Positions 54,286-63,429 of a stretch of DNA of 64,000 nucleotides are shown piece after piece. The notes below the pieces were generated by a model. That model saw nothing but the letters and a program-made list of their open reading frames with translations, was not told the origin of the DNA and made no database searches. How positions within the stretch are numbered: the first letter of the stretch is position 1; every line of letters begins with the position of its first letter. The DNA comes from Flavitalea plasmicola (GTDB lineage Bacteria > Bacteroidota > Bacteroidia > Chitinophagales > Chitinophagaceae): contig NZ_JAUOTO010000005.1 of assembly GCF_030546645.1 (NCBI RefSeq), forward strand, positions 744,001 to 808,000, written 5' to 3'. A program made the position numbers and the translations under genes.

Positions 54286-54300
54286 TAAATCATTTTGAAA

Positions 54301-57300
54301 ATGATAAAGAAATTATTTTATGTCGGAAGGCTGATCTGCATGCTGTTGCTGCTGATCTCTCAAACGGGAAATGCCGAACCAGGGGCCCTACGGGCTGTCT
54401 TTGATCCGGGCGTGATCACAGACAGCGTGCAATCCATTGGCTATAATACCACCCCGGCGTTGCTGACGGCAACCGCGTCCACCGGCGGTTCATTGGTATG
54501 CTCAACCTACAACTACCAGTGGATGATCTCCACCGACGGGATCAACTTTACCAATATTTCGGGCGCTACAGGGCAAAATTATCAGCCGGGAGCACTCATC
54601 GCTACCACCTGGTACAAGAGAATGGTTACGCATTGCACCTCTGTCGGCTATACGAATATCGCTAAGATCACTGTAGCACTCCCTCCTCCCATCGTGCCAG
54701 GAACGGTCAGTCCGCACGTGCTCAATGTAAATTATGGCGGACGTTTTGCGGGGCCTTTTACGCTGAGCGGCGTGTCCGGGGGGACAGGGAGCTATACCTA
54801 TCAATGGCAGGTGTCTACGAATGGCAGCAGCTTTACCAATATCAGCGGGATCACCACCCCTGTCTACAACCTCACGCCAGCCGGGCTATATAATCAGAAT
54901 ACCTATTACCGGGTAGCCGTGGCCAGCGGCACGGCTACTGCATACAGCGATACGGCCACGGTGATGGTCTACCCGCAATTGGTCGTGGGCAACCTGGCGC
55001 CCGGATCGCAGGCCATCAATTATGGCGCCAATGCGGCGACGCTGTCATCATCGGGGATCACGGGAGGCACCGGAACGTATACGTATCAATGGCAAAGCTC
55101 TCCCAACAACAGTACCTGGAGCGACGTCGCCGGCGCCACGACAGCCACGTATACTCCCCAGGGACTAACCAGCACAACTTACTATTCATTAAAGGTCTAT
55201 AGTAATGGCGCCTTTTCAGGGAGCAATATTGCTAACGTTACGGTGTATCCGCAATTGCAGGGTGGAACGGTCAGCCCTGCAACGCAGACGGCCGGGAGCA
55301 ATTCAACACCCGCTCAGTTGACGGTGGGAGGTATATCGGGGGGGAATGGCACGTACACTTATCAGTGGCAGACGTCTGCGGACAATGCCGGCTGGACGAA
55401 TATCAGCGGGGCCAACGCTCCTGCATACCAGCCTGCGGGCCTTACCAGCACCGCCTGGTTCAGGGTCGTAGTGACGAGCAATGGCGTATCCGCCAACAGC
55501 AGCGCCGCAAAAGTGAATGTCTATGCCGGATTGACGCCAGGCTTAGTCTCGCCGTCCAATATCACTGTCGCTTATGGTACCAATATAGGACTGCTGACCG
55601 TGACCCCGGCGACGGGCGGTAATTGTGGAGGCAGCTATAGCTATCTATGGCAGCGGGGCAATGGAACGGGGTGGACCAACCAGGATGGTAACACCGGCCT
55701 GACATTTAACCCGGGCACTTTCACAAGTTCCTTTTACTATCGCGTGCGGGTGATCTGCGGTACGGATACGGTCTATACGCAGGCCACGCTGATCACGGTG
55801 GGTAATGTAGGCTCGGACTATAATTTTGTCCGCGAACGTGAGATCGTTAAAGCGGGCGTTACGGATACGGTGACGGCGGCGGGCCTGACAGATCCTGCGG
55901 AGGTGCAGCAGGTGACCCATTATTTCGATGGCTTGGGCCGGCCAATCCAGGTGGTGGCCAGGCAGGCCAGTCCGCAAATGCATGACATCGTGGTCATGCA
56001 GGGCTATGACGCGTACGACCGGCCCGTGAATAAATATCTTCCATATACTTCACCCTCCGGCGATGGCAATTACAAGACGAATGTCATCGGAGAGCAAGCC
56101 ACTTTCAATGCCGCACAATATCCCACAGATCAGTTCTTTTACGGACAGACGGTCTATGAGGCTTCGCCTTTGAACCGGCCGCTGGCTGGTTATGCGCCCG
56201 GCAACAGCTGGGTGGGTGGTGGTAAGGGAAGAGTAAGCCAATATCATGTGAATTCCGCTTATGACAGCGTGCGACTCTGGACGATCAATGCGGCGGCGGG
56301 CAGCCTGCCGGTGACGGCGGGCGTTTATGCCCCGGGCATGCTGTTCAAGAATATCACCCAGGATGAGGCAGGCCACCAGGTAATCCAGTATACGGATATG
56401 GAAGGCACCCTGGTCCTGAAGAAGCAGCAGCTGTGGGATGCACCTGCCAATGGGCATTCGGGCTGGCTGAATACTTATTATGTGTATGATGATCTTGGCA
56501 ACCTGCGATTTGTGACGCAGCCAAAGGCCGTAGAATGGTTGATCGCCAATGGATGGAACTTTGCAGCTGCGGGCGGTGCGCAGGTGGCGGCGGAGCTTTG
56601 TTTCCGTTATGAATATGACAGCCGTCACCGGACCATTATCAAAAAAATACCCGGGGCAGGCGAAACATGGATGGTTTATGACATGCGGGACAGGCTGGTG
56701 ATGACACAGGACTCTGTACTCCGCAGCCAGCATAAATGGATGTTCAACCGATGGGACGTGCTCAACAGGGAAGACTCCACGGGATTGATCACGGACCCGG
56801 CGCATTACAATGATCTGGGGTATCACCTGGGGTTGGCCGCTGTCAGCAATAATTATCCTGTGGTGGCAGCCTACACCAATGAGGTGCTGACGATGACCTA
56901 TTATGACGATTATAGCTGGTCGGCCAGTTCGGCTTACAGCACGGCGCCGCATTCCAGGCTTATTTCTACCTACAATACGGCGCCGGATTATGCGGTGGCG
57001 CTTGCCCCCTATCCGGTGACCCGGGGTATGGAGACGGGGACAAAAGTCAAGGTCCTGGGCTCAGCGAGCACCTATCTGTATGATCTGCGGTATTATGATG
57101 ATCATGGACGGAATATCCAGACGCAAAGCAGTAATTACAGCGGAGGGATCGATACACTGACAGTACAGTATGGTTTCAGCGGGCAAACCTTGCGGACCCT
57201 GCTAAACCATCAAAAGGCGGGTAATATGGCCCAGCACCATGATGTGCTGTCGAAAACGAGCTATGATGCGGCCCAACGGCCGAAAGCCATCTGGAAGAAT

Positions 57301-60015
57301 GTGGACGGCGCTTCGTCAGACCTGCTGATCGATTCGCTGCGTTACGACGAGTCGGGGCAGCTGCGGGCTAAATATTTCGGGAGTGGCATTGACAGCATGG
57401 TGTATGATTTCAACATACGCGGATGGCTGACGGGCATCAACCGGCAATTCGTAGGCGGCGGAACGAGCCATTATTTTGGGATCGAGCTGGCTTACGACAA
57501 CACCGCTTCAGTGACAGGCGCAAGTTATGCTGCCATGTACAACGGCAATATCGCAGGGATGACCTGGAAGACGCGGGGCGATAGCACCAAGCGGAAGTAT
57601 GACTTTACTTATGACAATATGAACCGGCTGATGACAGCCAACTTCCTGCAGAACATGGGTACGGGTTGGAGCAATGCCCTCGTCAACTATACGGTCGACA
57701 ATCTTTCCTATGATGCCAACGGCAATATACTTTCCATGAATCAGCAGGGATTCAAATGGAATGGCTCTGCCCTGATAGACCAGCTGAGCTATAACTATCT
57801 GCCCAATTCCAATAAGCTGATAAAAGTGTCGGACGCGGCCAATGATTCCTTGTCACAGCTGGGAGATTTCCACTATAAAGGAATAAAGCAGGATACCGAC
57901 TATCGTTATGATGGCAATGGCTCGTTGCTGTCTGACAATAACAAAGGAGTCGATAACATCGTTTATAATTACGTTGGTCAGCCACAGCAGGTGCATGTCA
58001 TCGGCAAGGGGAATATTGTATATACCTATGATGCGGCGGGCAACAGGCTGACGAAAGTGACGATGGATAGCCTGTCCCGGCATGCTACGACTACTTTGTA
58101 CCTGGGCGGATTTGTATATCAGCACACGGATACGATCACTAATCCGCAGGGAGGGACGGATACCTTGCAATTTCTCGCCCATGATGAAGGAAGGATGCGA
58201 TGGGCGCAGCATCAGCTGCAGACCGGGGCGATCTATTATGGCTGGGAGAATGATTTCTTTGAAAGAGATCACCTGGGCAATACGCGGATGGTGCTGACCT
58301 CTCAGAAGGATACGGCACAATATGCCGCTACGATGGAAGGCGCTTACCGGGCCAAAGAGAACGCCCTCTTCTATAATATTCCGCAGACAGTGTATTCGCG
58401 CACATTGGCCGGCTATCCCGTGGACCTCTCCATGACGAATCCCAATGATTCGGTGGTCATGCTGAACGGGATGCCGGGACGGATCCAGGGACCGGCGATC
58501 ATCCTGAAGGTGATGGCGGGCGACACCATAGATGTAGGCGCCAAATCCTATTATACGACCCTGTCGGGTTCAGGCACCTCCTCCTCGATCACCGATGTGC
58601 TGACCTCACTGGCCAATGGCATCGTCGGTGTGACGGGTGGCGGAAAAGGTACAGTGGGACAGCTTAACACGACCACAAGCCCTTTGTATGGCGCGTTGAA
58701 CAATTTCATAGGGGGTAAGGAAACCACCGTTCCGAATAAGCCGAGAGCTTATTTGAACTATATGCTGCTGGACGATCAGTACCAGTATGATCAGGCAAAG
58801 AGCGGGGCCATTCCTGTGAGCAATTATGCGGCAGGGACATTGGGTACGCCCGCGCAGTCGAACATCGTGGCGGGCAAGAACGGCTTCGTCTATGTATGGG
58901 TGAGCAATGAGACGCAGGGCTGGCCGGTGTATTTTGACAATGTGAGTGTGCGGGTACGGTCGGGCCCCATCCTGGAAGAGACGCATTATTATCCTTTTGG
59001 ATTGACGATGGCGGGGATCTCCGACAAGGCGCTGAAGAAATATCCGGAGAACAAGCATCGCTTCAATGGCAGCGACGAGCTGCAGAACAAAGAGTTCAGC
59101 GATGGCAGCGGGCTGGAAGTATACGATGCGGTGTTCAGGATGTATGATCCGCAGATCGGGCGGTTCTGGCAGATCGATCCTTTATCTGAAATGAGCGAGG
59201 GCTGGAGCACTTATTCTTTCGTACAGGACAACCCGGTCTCGTTCAACGATGCGCTGGGATTGACAGACAGCGTACCCGGTGTGAAGCCGATGGCGGCCGT
59301 GATCGTCACCCCGAGAAGAGGTCCGCATATACAAGACACCCGGCCGAAGAATAAGCCTAATGTAAGAGCCCCCAAGCCCGATGGCAACAGGCCGAACAGG
59401 GTAGATAAGTCTACGCCCAAAAATGAACCCAATCCCGGAGGCAAGAGCAATCCGGGTCCAAAGCCGGAACCGGAAGTAAAGCCACTGGAGAAAAGCCCGG
59501 GCATGAGAGGAGGACCGATCGTACGAACTGTTGCCAGGGCGTCCGTGATCACGGCTGTGCTGGTAGCGATACCCCTTAGAGGAGGCGGGGAGTTCCCGAA
59601 TGGCAATGAAGGGGCCGTGATCAACCATGAGGTTTCCGACCTGCCTGAAACACCTACCAGCTTTAAGAACAAGGTGTTCACCCACAAAGTGTACGAGTTG
59701 GGAGGTTGGGACCTGTTGACCATGAAATGGACAACCCTGAAATATGGCGTTGCCAGCATGGATTACGATACGTATGATGGGGAAGGCAACAGGAGGCCCG
59801 ATTCTCAATTGGGAGGGGAAGTAGGAGAAGTTTTACGGAATCAATATCCTAATTTAGTGATCCGGCAGATCACATTGGCCTATTTCACCAGCAAAGAGCA
59901 TGCGCATATATTTGAGTATAATATGGTGAAGAGGTTTATAGATAAAAATTGGAGGCCATATCATCAGCCACCACCTGAACAGGGGCTGCCTGAAAGCAGG
60001 GGGCCGTATAGATAA
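54301..60015 (+). CDS. RHS polymorphic toxin with Ig-like repeats and nuclease-like C-terminus
   Basis: About 1904 residues. A signal peptide (IKKLFYVGRLICMLLLLIS) is followed by five Ig-like repeats (about 40-500), each with an YTYQWQ...W..ISGA....Y.P..L pattern. A DUF6443-like domain comes next (NFVREREIVKAG, then HYFDGLGRPIQVVARQ). Long YD/RHS repeats run to about 1550. The RHS-associated core is HYYPFGLTMAGIS, then MYDPQIGRFWQIDPL and VQDNPVSFNDALG (about 1560-1655). Then come a Pro-rich linker (about 1660-1740) and a hydrophobic stretch. The tip (about 1795-1890) has VYELGG, LKYGVAS, RRPDSQL and HIFEYNMVKRF, in the order expected for a GIY-YIG-like nuclease, though this is tentative. A TTG at 54295 could be an alternative start. 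The next gene is probably its immunity partner. Confidence 0.85.
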   Translation: MIKKLFYVGRLICMLLLLISQTGNAEPGALRAVFDPGVITDSVQSIGYNTTPALLTATASTGGSLVCSTYNYQWMISTDGINFTNISGATGQNYQPGALIATTWYKRMVTHCTSVGYTNIAKITVALPPPIVPGTVSPHVLNVNYGGRFAGPFTLSGVSGGTGSYTYQWQVSTNGSSFTNISGITTPVYNLTPAGLYNQNTYYRVAVASGTATAYSDTATVMVYPQLVVGNLAPGSQAINYGANAATLSSSGITGGTGTYTYQWQSSPNNSTWSDVAGATTATYTPQGLTSTTYYSLKVYSNGAFSGSNIANVTVYPQLQGGTVSPATQTAGSNSTPAQLTVGGISGGNGTYTYQWQTSADNAGWTNISGANAPAYQPAGLTSTAWFRVVVTSNGVSANSSAAKVNVYAGLTPGLVSPSNITVAYGTNIGLLTVTPATGGNCGGSYSYLWQRGNGTGWTNQDGNTGLTFNPGTFTSSFYYRVRVICGTDTVYTQATLITVGNVGSDYNFVREREIVKAGVTDTVTAAGLTDPAEVQQVTHYFDGLGRPIQVVARQASPQMHDIVVMQGYDAYDRPVNKYLPYTSPSGDGNYKTNVIGEQATFNAAQYPTDQFFYGQTVYEASPLNRPLAGYAPGNSWVGGGKGRVSQYHVNSAYDSVRLWTINAAAGSLPVTAGVYAPGMLFKNITQDEAGHQVIQYTDMEGTLVLKKQQLWDAPANGHSGWLNTYYVYDDLGNLRFVTQPKAVEWLIANGWNFAAAGGAQVAAELCFRYEYDSRHRTIIKKIPGAGETWMVYDMRDRLVMTQDSVLRSQHKWMFNRWDVLNREDSTGLITDPAHYNDLGYHLGLAAVSNNYPVVAAYTNEVLTMTYYDDYSWSASSAYSTAPHSRLISTYNTAPDYAVALAPYPVTRGMETGTKVKVLGSASTYLYDLRYYDDHGRNIQTQSSNYSGGIDTLTVQYGFSGQTLRTLLNHQKAGNMAQHHDVLSKTSYDAAQRPKAIWKNVDGASSDLLIDSLRYDESGQLRAKYFGSGIDSMVYDFNIRGWLTGINRQFVGGGTSHYFGIELAYDNTASVTGASYAAMYNGNIAGMTWKTRGDSTKRKYDFTYDNMNRLMTANFLQNMGTGWSNALVNYTVDNLSYDANGNILSMNQQGFKWNGSALIDQLSYNYLPNSNKLIKVSDAANDSLSQLGDFHYKGIKQDTDYRYDGNGSLLSDNNKGVDNIVYNYVGQPQQVHVIGKGNIVYTYDAAGNRLTKVTMDSLSRHATTTLYLGGFVYQHTDTITNPQGGTDTLQFLAHDEGRMRWAQHQLQTGAIYYGWENDFFERDHLGNTRMVLTSQKDTAQYAATMEGAYRAKENALFYNIPQTVYSRTLAGYPVDLSMTNPNDSVVMLNGMPGRIQGPAIILKVMAGDTIDVGAKSYYTTLSGSGTSSSITDVLTSLANGIVGVTGGGKGTVGQLNTTTSPLYGALNNFIGGKETTVPNKPRAYLNYMLLDDQYQYDQAKSGAIPVSNYAAGTLGTPAQSNIVAGKNGFVYVWVSNETQGWPVYFDNVSVRVRSGPILEETHYYPFGLTMAGISDKALKKYPENKHRFNGSDELQNKEFSDGSGLEVYDAVFRMYDPQIGRFWQIDPLSEMSEGWSTYSFVQDNPVSFNDALGLTDSVPGVKPMAAVIVTPRRGPHIQDTRPKNKPNVRAPKPDGNRPNRVDKSTPKNEPNPGGKSNPGPKPEPEVKPLEKSPGMRGGPIVRTVARASVITAVLVAIPLRGGGEFPNGNEGAVINHEVSDLPETPTSFKNKVFTHKVYELGGWDLLTMKWTTLKYGVASMDYDTYDGEGNRRPDSQLGGEVGEVLRNQYPNLVIRQITLAYFTSKEHAHIFEYNMVKRFIDKNWRPYHQPPPEQGLPESRGPYR
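54430..55800 (+). repeat. Five tandem Ig-like domain repeats (coding)
   Basis: Five diverged copies of about 255-270 bases encode the N-terminal Ig-like domains of the RHS toxin. Shared residues include YTYQWQ, W/FTNISG and YYRVxV. Cysteines (LVCSTYNYQ, GNCGGSYSY) occur only in the first and last copies. Confidence 0.7.
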
Positions 60016-60029
60016 TTTTTAAAACTATT

Positions 60030-60797
60030 ATGTATACACATTTTCTGATAGGCGCAGGTACGCATGAGATGGAAGGGATTCCGGGTATGATCGCGGCAAG
60101 ATATAATATCCAGCAGAAGATCAATACGTTGCACTATTGCAACTACAATAGGATCGAAGTCATATTGACCAGCAATAAGCAGGAGGACCCTTCCCGGATG
60201 GGCGTTTTCCGGGATGATGGGAAAAGGGCGCACCTTCAATATTATGCCGATGAAAAGGCTTTTCGCCGACCGGATGGTTCCACCGATCTTCCGCAGCTGT
60301 ATAAGGCCTTACTGGCAGGACTGGAGATCTTATGGGAAAAGAAAGGCTGGAACACGGAGGATCTCCGGGAAATTTACCGAAAGATCGAAGAGGAAGGATT
60401 CTTCGTATCAGTAGCCGCTGGAAAAGCGCTGACTTCGCCGGATAAGCAATGTAAGGCGGAATTCTATTGTGTGTTGTACCCGGGATATGCGGACTATTAC
60501 CTGTGGTTTTACAATAAGAAGAAGAAATGGGAAAGGAAGATCATGTTCTTAAAGGGGCATGAAGAGCCTGCTCTCTTTTTTAATTTTTTTCAGAACAGGG
60601 ATTGGCGGGATAATGAATATTTTTTGATCTCCGACTGGAATAAAGAGGTCTTCTTTGTCTTTAATGTGAACACAGATGCCTTTACGGTGGAGTACAAGCC
60701 GGTGCATTCACTGGAGATGGCCCAGAATAAGTTGAAGTCTTTCGAGGCCGGGCTGACACAGGAGGAGAGGACGAAATTGTTTGGACTGCCGTATTGA
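60030..60797 (+). CDS. Probable immunity protein for the adjacent RHS toxin
   Basis: 255 residues with no signal peptide, rich in charged and aromatic residues. It starts 15 bases after the RHS gene stop, the classic position for a cognate immunity gene. The sequence (MYTHFLIGAGTHEMEGIPGMI at the start, later YADYYLWFYNKKKKWERKIMF) does not match a named immunity family that I can recognise. The neighbourhood is the main evidence: a secreted toxin with a variable tip needs a cytosolic protector, and no other candidate is near. It ends eight bases from the convergent pseudouridine synthase gene. Confidence 0.55.
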   Translation: MYTHFLIGAGTHEMEGIPGMIAARYNIQQKINTLHYCNYNRIEVILTSNKQEDPSRMGVFRDDGKRAHLQYYADEKAFRRPDGSTDLPQLYKALLAGLEILWEKKGWNTEDLREIYRKIEEEGFFVSVAAGKALTSPDKQCKAEFYCVLYPGYADYYLWFYNKKKKWERKIMFLKGHEEPALFFNFFQNRDWRDNEYFLISDWNKEVFFVFNVNTDAFTVEYKPVHSLEMAQNKLKSFEAGLTQEERTKLFGLPY

Positions 60798-60805
60798 GGT
60801 GGTCA

Positions 60806-61525
60806 TCACCCCTTCCACTTCTTCAACTGCTGCATCAACGCCCGCATGTCCTTGGGCAGGGGCGCCTCCAGCGTATGGAACTCTCCCTGCTGATCCTGGA
60901 AATGCAATAATTGCGAATGCAGGGCCAGGCGATGGAGGATGGGGTGTTCGTGCTCTTCTGTCTTCGACAGCTTGTAGCCGCGTTTGAAAGAGGAGATGAA
61001 GACGGGGCGACCGTCACCATAAGTTTCATCGCAGACGATGGGATGGCCCAGAGCCTGCATGTGGACGCGGATCTGGTGGGTGCGGCCGGTGTGGATGCGG
61101 AACTGGACGAGAGAATAAAGGCCCAGGTCTTCCAGCACCTCGTAGTCCGTGAGAGAGGCCTTGCCTTTTTTGTTGACGACCATCGTACTGGGTTTCACCG
61201 GGTGCTCCATGATGGGCAGGTCGATACTGCCTTTGGGCTCGGCGAGGGTGCCCTGAACGAGGCCAACGTAGATCTTCTCTACGGACCTTTCTTCGAATAC
61301 TTTGGATAAGTACTGATGGGTGACTTCGTCTTTTGCAAAGACGATGACGCCGCTGGTGTCGCGGTCCAGGCGATGGACGGTCCAGATGGCGCCGTATTTT
61401 TCTTTCAACCAGGATTTTAAGGACGGGTCCTTGCCTTCGCGGTCGGGAATGCTCAGCAGACCGGCGGGCTTGTTGATGGCGACGAAATAGTCGTTCTCGA
61501 AGATGACTTCGGGCTTGTTGTGCAT
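60806..61525 (-). CDS. RluA-family pseudouridine synthase
   Basis: A 239-residue RNA-modifying enzyme that turns uridine into pseudouridine in rRNA or tRNA. The catalytic block HRLDRDTSGVIVFAK contains Asp54. INKPAGLLSIPDR near residue 18 and QFRIHTGRTHQIRVHMQALGHPI near 142-165 are the other RluA signatures. There is no N-terminal S4 domain, so it belongs to the short type (RluA/RluF-like). It is followed upstream on the same strand by another pseudouridine synthase gene (nine-base gap between this start and that stop), so the two are likely co-transcribed. Exact target nucleotide unknown. Confidence 0.93.
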   Translation of the reverse strand: MHNKPEVIFENDYFVAINKPAGLLSIPDREGKDPSLKSWLKEKYGAIWTVHRLDRDTSGVIVFAKDEVTHQYLSKVFEERSVEKIYVGLVQGTLAEPKGSIDLPIMEHPVKPSTMVVNKKGKASLTDYEVLEDLGLYSLVQFRIHTGRTHQIRVHMQALGHPIVCDETYGDGRPVFISSFKRGYKLSKTEEHEHPILHRLALHSQLLHFQDQQGEFHTLEAPLPKDMRALMQQLKKWKG

Positions 61526-61534
61526 AGGAGTGGA

Positions 61535-63214
61535 TTAACGGGGTTTACGGGGGGCGGATGGTTTTTGGGAACGGGAAGTGAATTTGGACTTCATGTACGA
61601 GCCGGAGGATTTGCGGCCGCGTGGACTGGCTGCGGCGCCGGGCTTTGCTTTGCGGACGGCATCCGACTTCGGCTTGCGGTCAAAGGGAGCATCAGATTTG
61701 GCCTTACGATCAAAGGGGGCTTTGGCTTTTCTGTCAAAAGGAGCATCAGATTTGGCTTTGCGGTCAAAAGGAGCTTTGGACTTTCTGTCAAAAGGAGCAT
61801 CAGATTTAGCCTTGCGGTCAAAGGGAGCTTTGGACCTTTCGGGGCTGGGCTTGCGATCCCGGGAGAAAGGTGCATCTGACTTCGGCTTGCGGGTGAAAGG
61901 CGCCTCATTGCCGGCGTCCGGAACAAACTTTTTCTTGTAGGAAGCGCCTTCAGCGGAGGCGCCATACGGTTTTTTCGGTCCGCGACTTTTGGAGGCCGAT
62001 GCCGCAGCGCCGCCCCTGGGTTTTTCGTAACCGGTGCCGGTGTGGGTGTGGGCAGCCTTAGATTTATTAGGTTCAGGAGTAAATGATTTCGTTTCATCAT
62101 CCGCATCTTCCGGCCGGCTGTTGGATGGCGCTCCACTCTTGGAAGTAGACAGGGATCCCCTGAACGAGGAATTCAAATATTTTAATATACGAATCTCTTT
62201 TTCAGTGAGCAGGCGCCAATGTCCGCGCTGTACGTTCTTCTTGGTAAGCCCTGCATACATCACGCGGTCCAGCCCTCTCACATCATAGCCCAGGTGTTCG
62301 AATATGCGGCGTACGATACGATTGCGGCCGCTGTGGATCTCGAGACCCACCTGCGTCTTGTCTTTTGGATCGGCATAGGCGAGGACGTCCACATGGGCGA
62401 GACCATCTTCCAGCTGTACGCCCGTAACGATCTGATCGAAGTCTGCCTTGGTCAGCGGCTTGTCCAGCGAGACGTGATAGATCTTTTTGATCTCATGTTT
62501 CGGATGGGCCAGCTTTTGGGACAGGTCGCCGTCGTTGGTCAGCAACAGCACGCCGGAGGTATTCCGGTCCAGCCGGCCGACGGGGAACACGCGTTCCGTG
62601 GTCGCCTGACGGATCAGGTCGAGGACAGTCTTGCGGCCCTGCGGGTCATCGGTGGTGGTGATATAATCCTTGGGCTTGTTGAGCAGTATATAAACGAAGT
62701 TGCGGGATATGGTGACTTTTTTGCCATTGACCTTTACGAAGTCATCCGGAGAGACTTTCGTGCCGGGCTCAGTCACCAGCTTGCCATTGACCTCCACTTT
62801 TCCCAGCCGGATCAGTTCGGCGGCATCACGACGGGAGCAGATGCCTCCATGGGCGATGTATTTGTTCAGGGGCAATGCATGGGGATCCTGGGGGGCGGCG
62901 CCTTTGGGAGTTTGGACGGCGGGCGCTTTGGCTCCTGGTCCTGCAAGTGATTGGCTGGTGGGCTTCGATGGTGCGCCCGGGCCGGTGGCTTTCAGCACAC
63001 TGGTGGGCGGCTTTCTCTTGCCTGGGAGCTTTTTTGCCAGCTCTGCGTTGGCAATCTGCTCTTCGCGGGCCCTGCGCTTCTCTTCAAAATGTCTTTCGAT
63101 GGCCTCTTTGCGCTCCTTCTTGGCGGCTTTCTTTTCCTGGCGGAAGGCTTCTTTGATGGCAGCGTTGTTCTTCTTTGTGTAGAACTTGCTGAAATTATCC
63201 GTTTTGCGCTTCAT
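61535..63214 (-). CDS. RsuA/RluB-family pseudouridine synthase with repetitive basic tail
   Basis: 559 residues; the catalytic core needs only about 240. An N-terminal Lys/Arg/Glu-rich stretch (1-110) precedes an S4 RNA-binding domain (LNKYIAHGGICSRRDAAELI, near 115-160) and a pseudouridine synthase domain with the catalytic VGRLDRNTSGVLLLTNDG around 213. The C-terminal 200 residues are disordered and very basic, built from repeats such as DAPFDRKAK and APFDRKSK, ending in SRSQKPSAPRKPR. Such tails occur on Bacteroidota RluB-like enzymes and probably bind rRNA. Start at 63214 (MKRKTDNFSKFYTKKNN). Confidence 0.9.
   Translation of the reverse strand: MKRKTDNFSKFYTKKNNAAIKEAFRQEKKAAKKERKEAIERHFEEKRRAREEQIANAELAKKLPGKRKPPTSVLKATGPGAPSKPTSQSLAGPGAKAPAVQTPKGAAPQDPHALPLNKYIAHGGICSRRDAAELIRLGKVEVNGKLVTEPGTKVSPDDFVKVNGKKVTISRNFVYILLNKPKDYITTTDDPQGRKTVLDLIRQATTERVFPVGRLDRNTSGVLLLTNDGDLSQKLAHPKHEIKKIYHVSLDKPLTKADFDQIVTGVQLEDGLAHVDVLAYADPKDKTQVGLEIHSGRNRIVRRIFEHLGYDVRGLDRVMYAGLTKKNVQRGHWRLLTEKEIRILKYLNSSFRGSLSTSKSGAPSNSRPEDADDETKSFTPEPNKSKAAHTHTGTGYEKPRGGAAASASKSRGPKKPYGASAEGASYKKKFVPDAGNEAPFTRKPKSDAPFSRDRKPSPERSKAPFDRKAKSDAPFDRKSKAPFDRKAKSDAPFDRKAKAPFDRKAKSDAPFDRKPKSDAVRKAKPGAAASPRGRKSSGSYMKSKFTSRSQKPSAPRKPR
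61660..61890. repeat. Tandem repeats encoding the basic tail
   Basis: Units of about 27 and 54 bases encoding (K)SDAPFDRK and APFDRK(A/S)K repeats, five to six copies with small changes. Repeat number is likely to vary between strains. Confidence 0.75.
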
Positions 63215-63384
63215 GTGCGATGGGGGATTTGCTGTTTTACAACAGTAAGTGATAAACGGCGAAGATACTAAATAAAAGGCAAATAGTCAATTTAAGTAAT
63301 ACGGGCGCGGGTTTGAGCGAATAAGTACCCGATAAACCCTGATCCCTGCAATAAAAATATTAGTCTACTTAATATATAGGGTTA

Positions 63385-63392
63385 TATATTTG
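63385..63392 (+). promoter_or_regulatory. Candidate -7 box of the SusC-like gene
   Basis: TATATTTG is a perfect TAnnTTTG match, 38 bases before the ATG, in a clearly AT-rich stretch (63330-63400). A weak TTAG at 63360-63363 may act as the -33 element. Confidence 0.45.
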
Positions 63393-63429
63393 CAGTCGGA
63401 AAACAAATTGAGTCACTAAATGAACTGTT

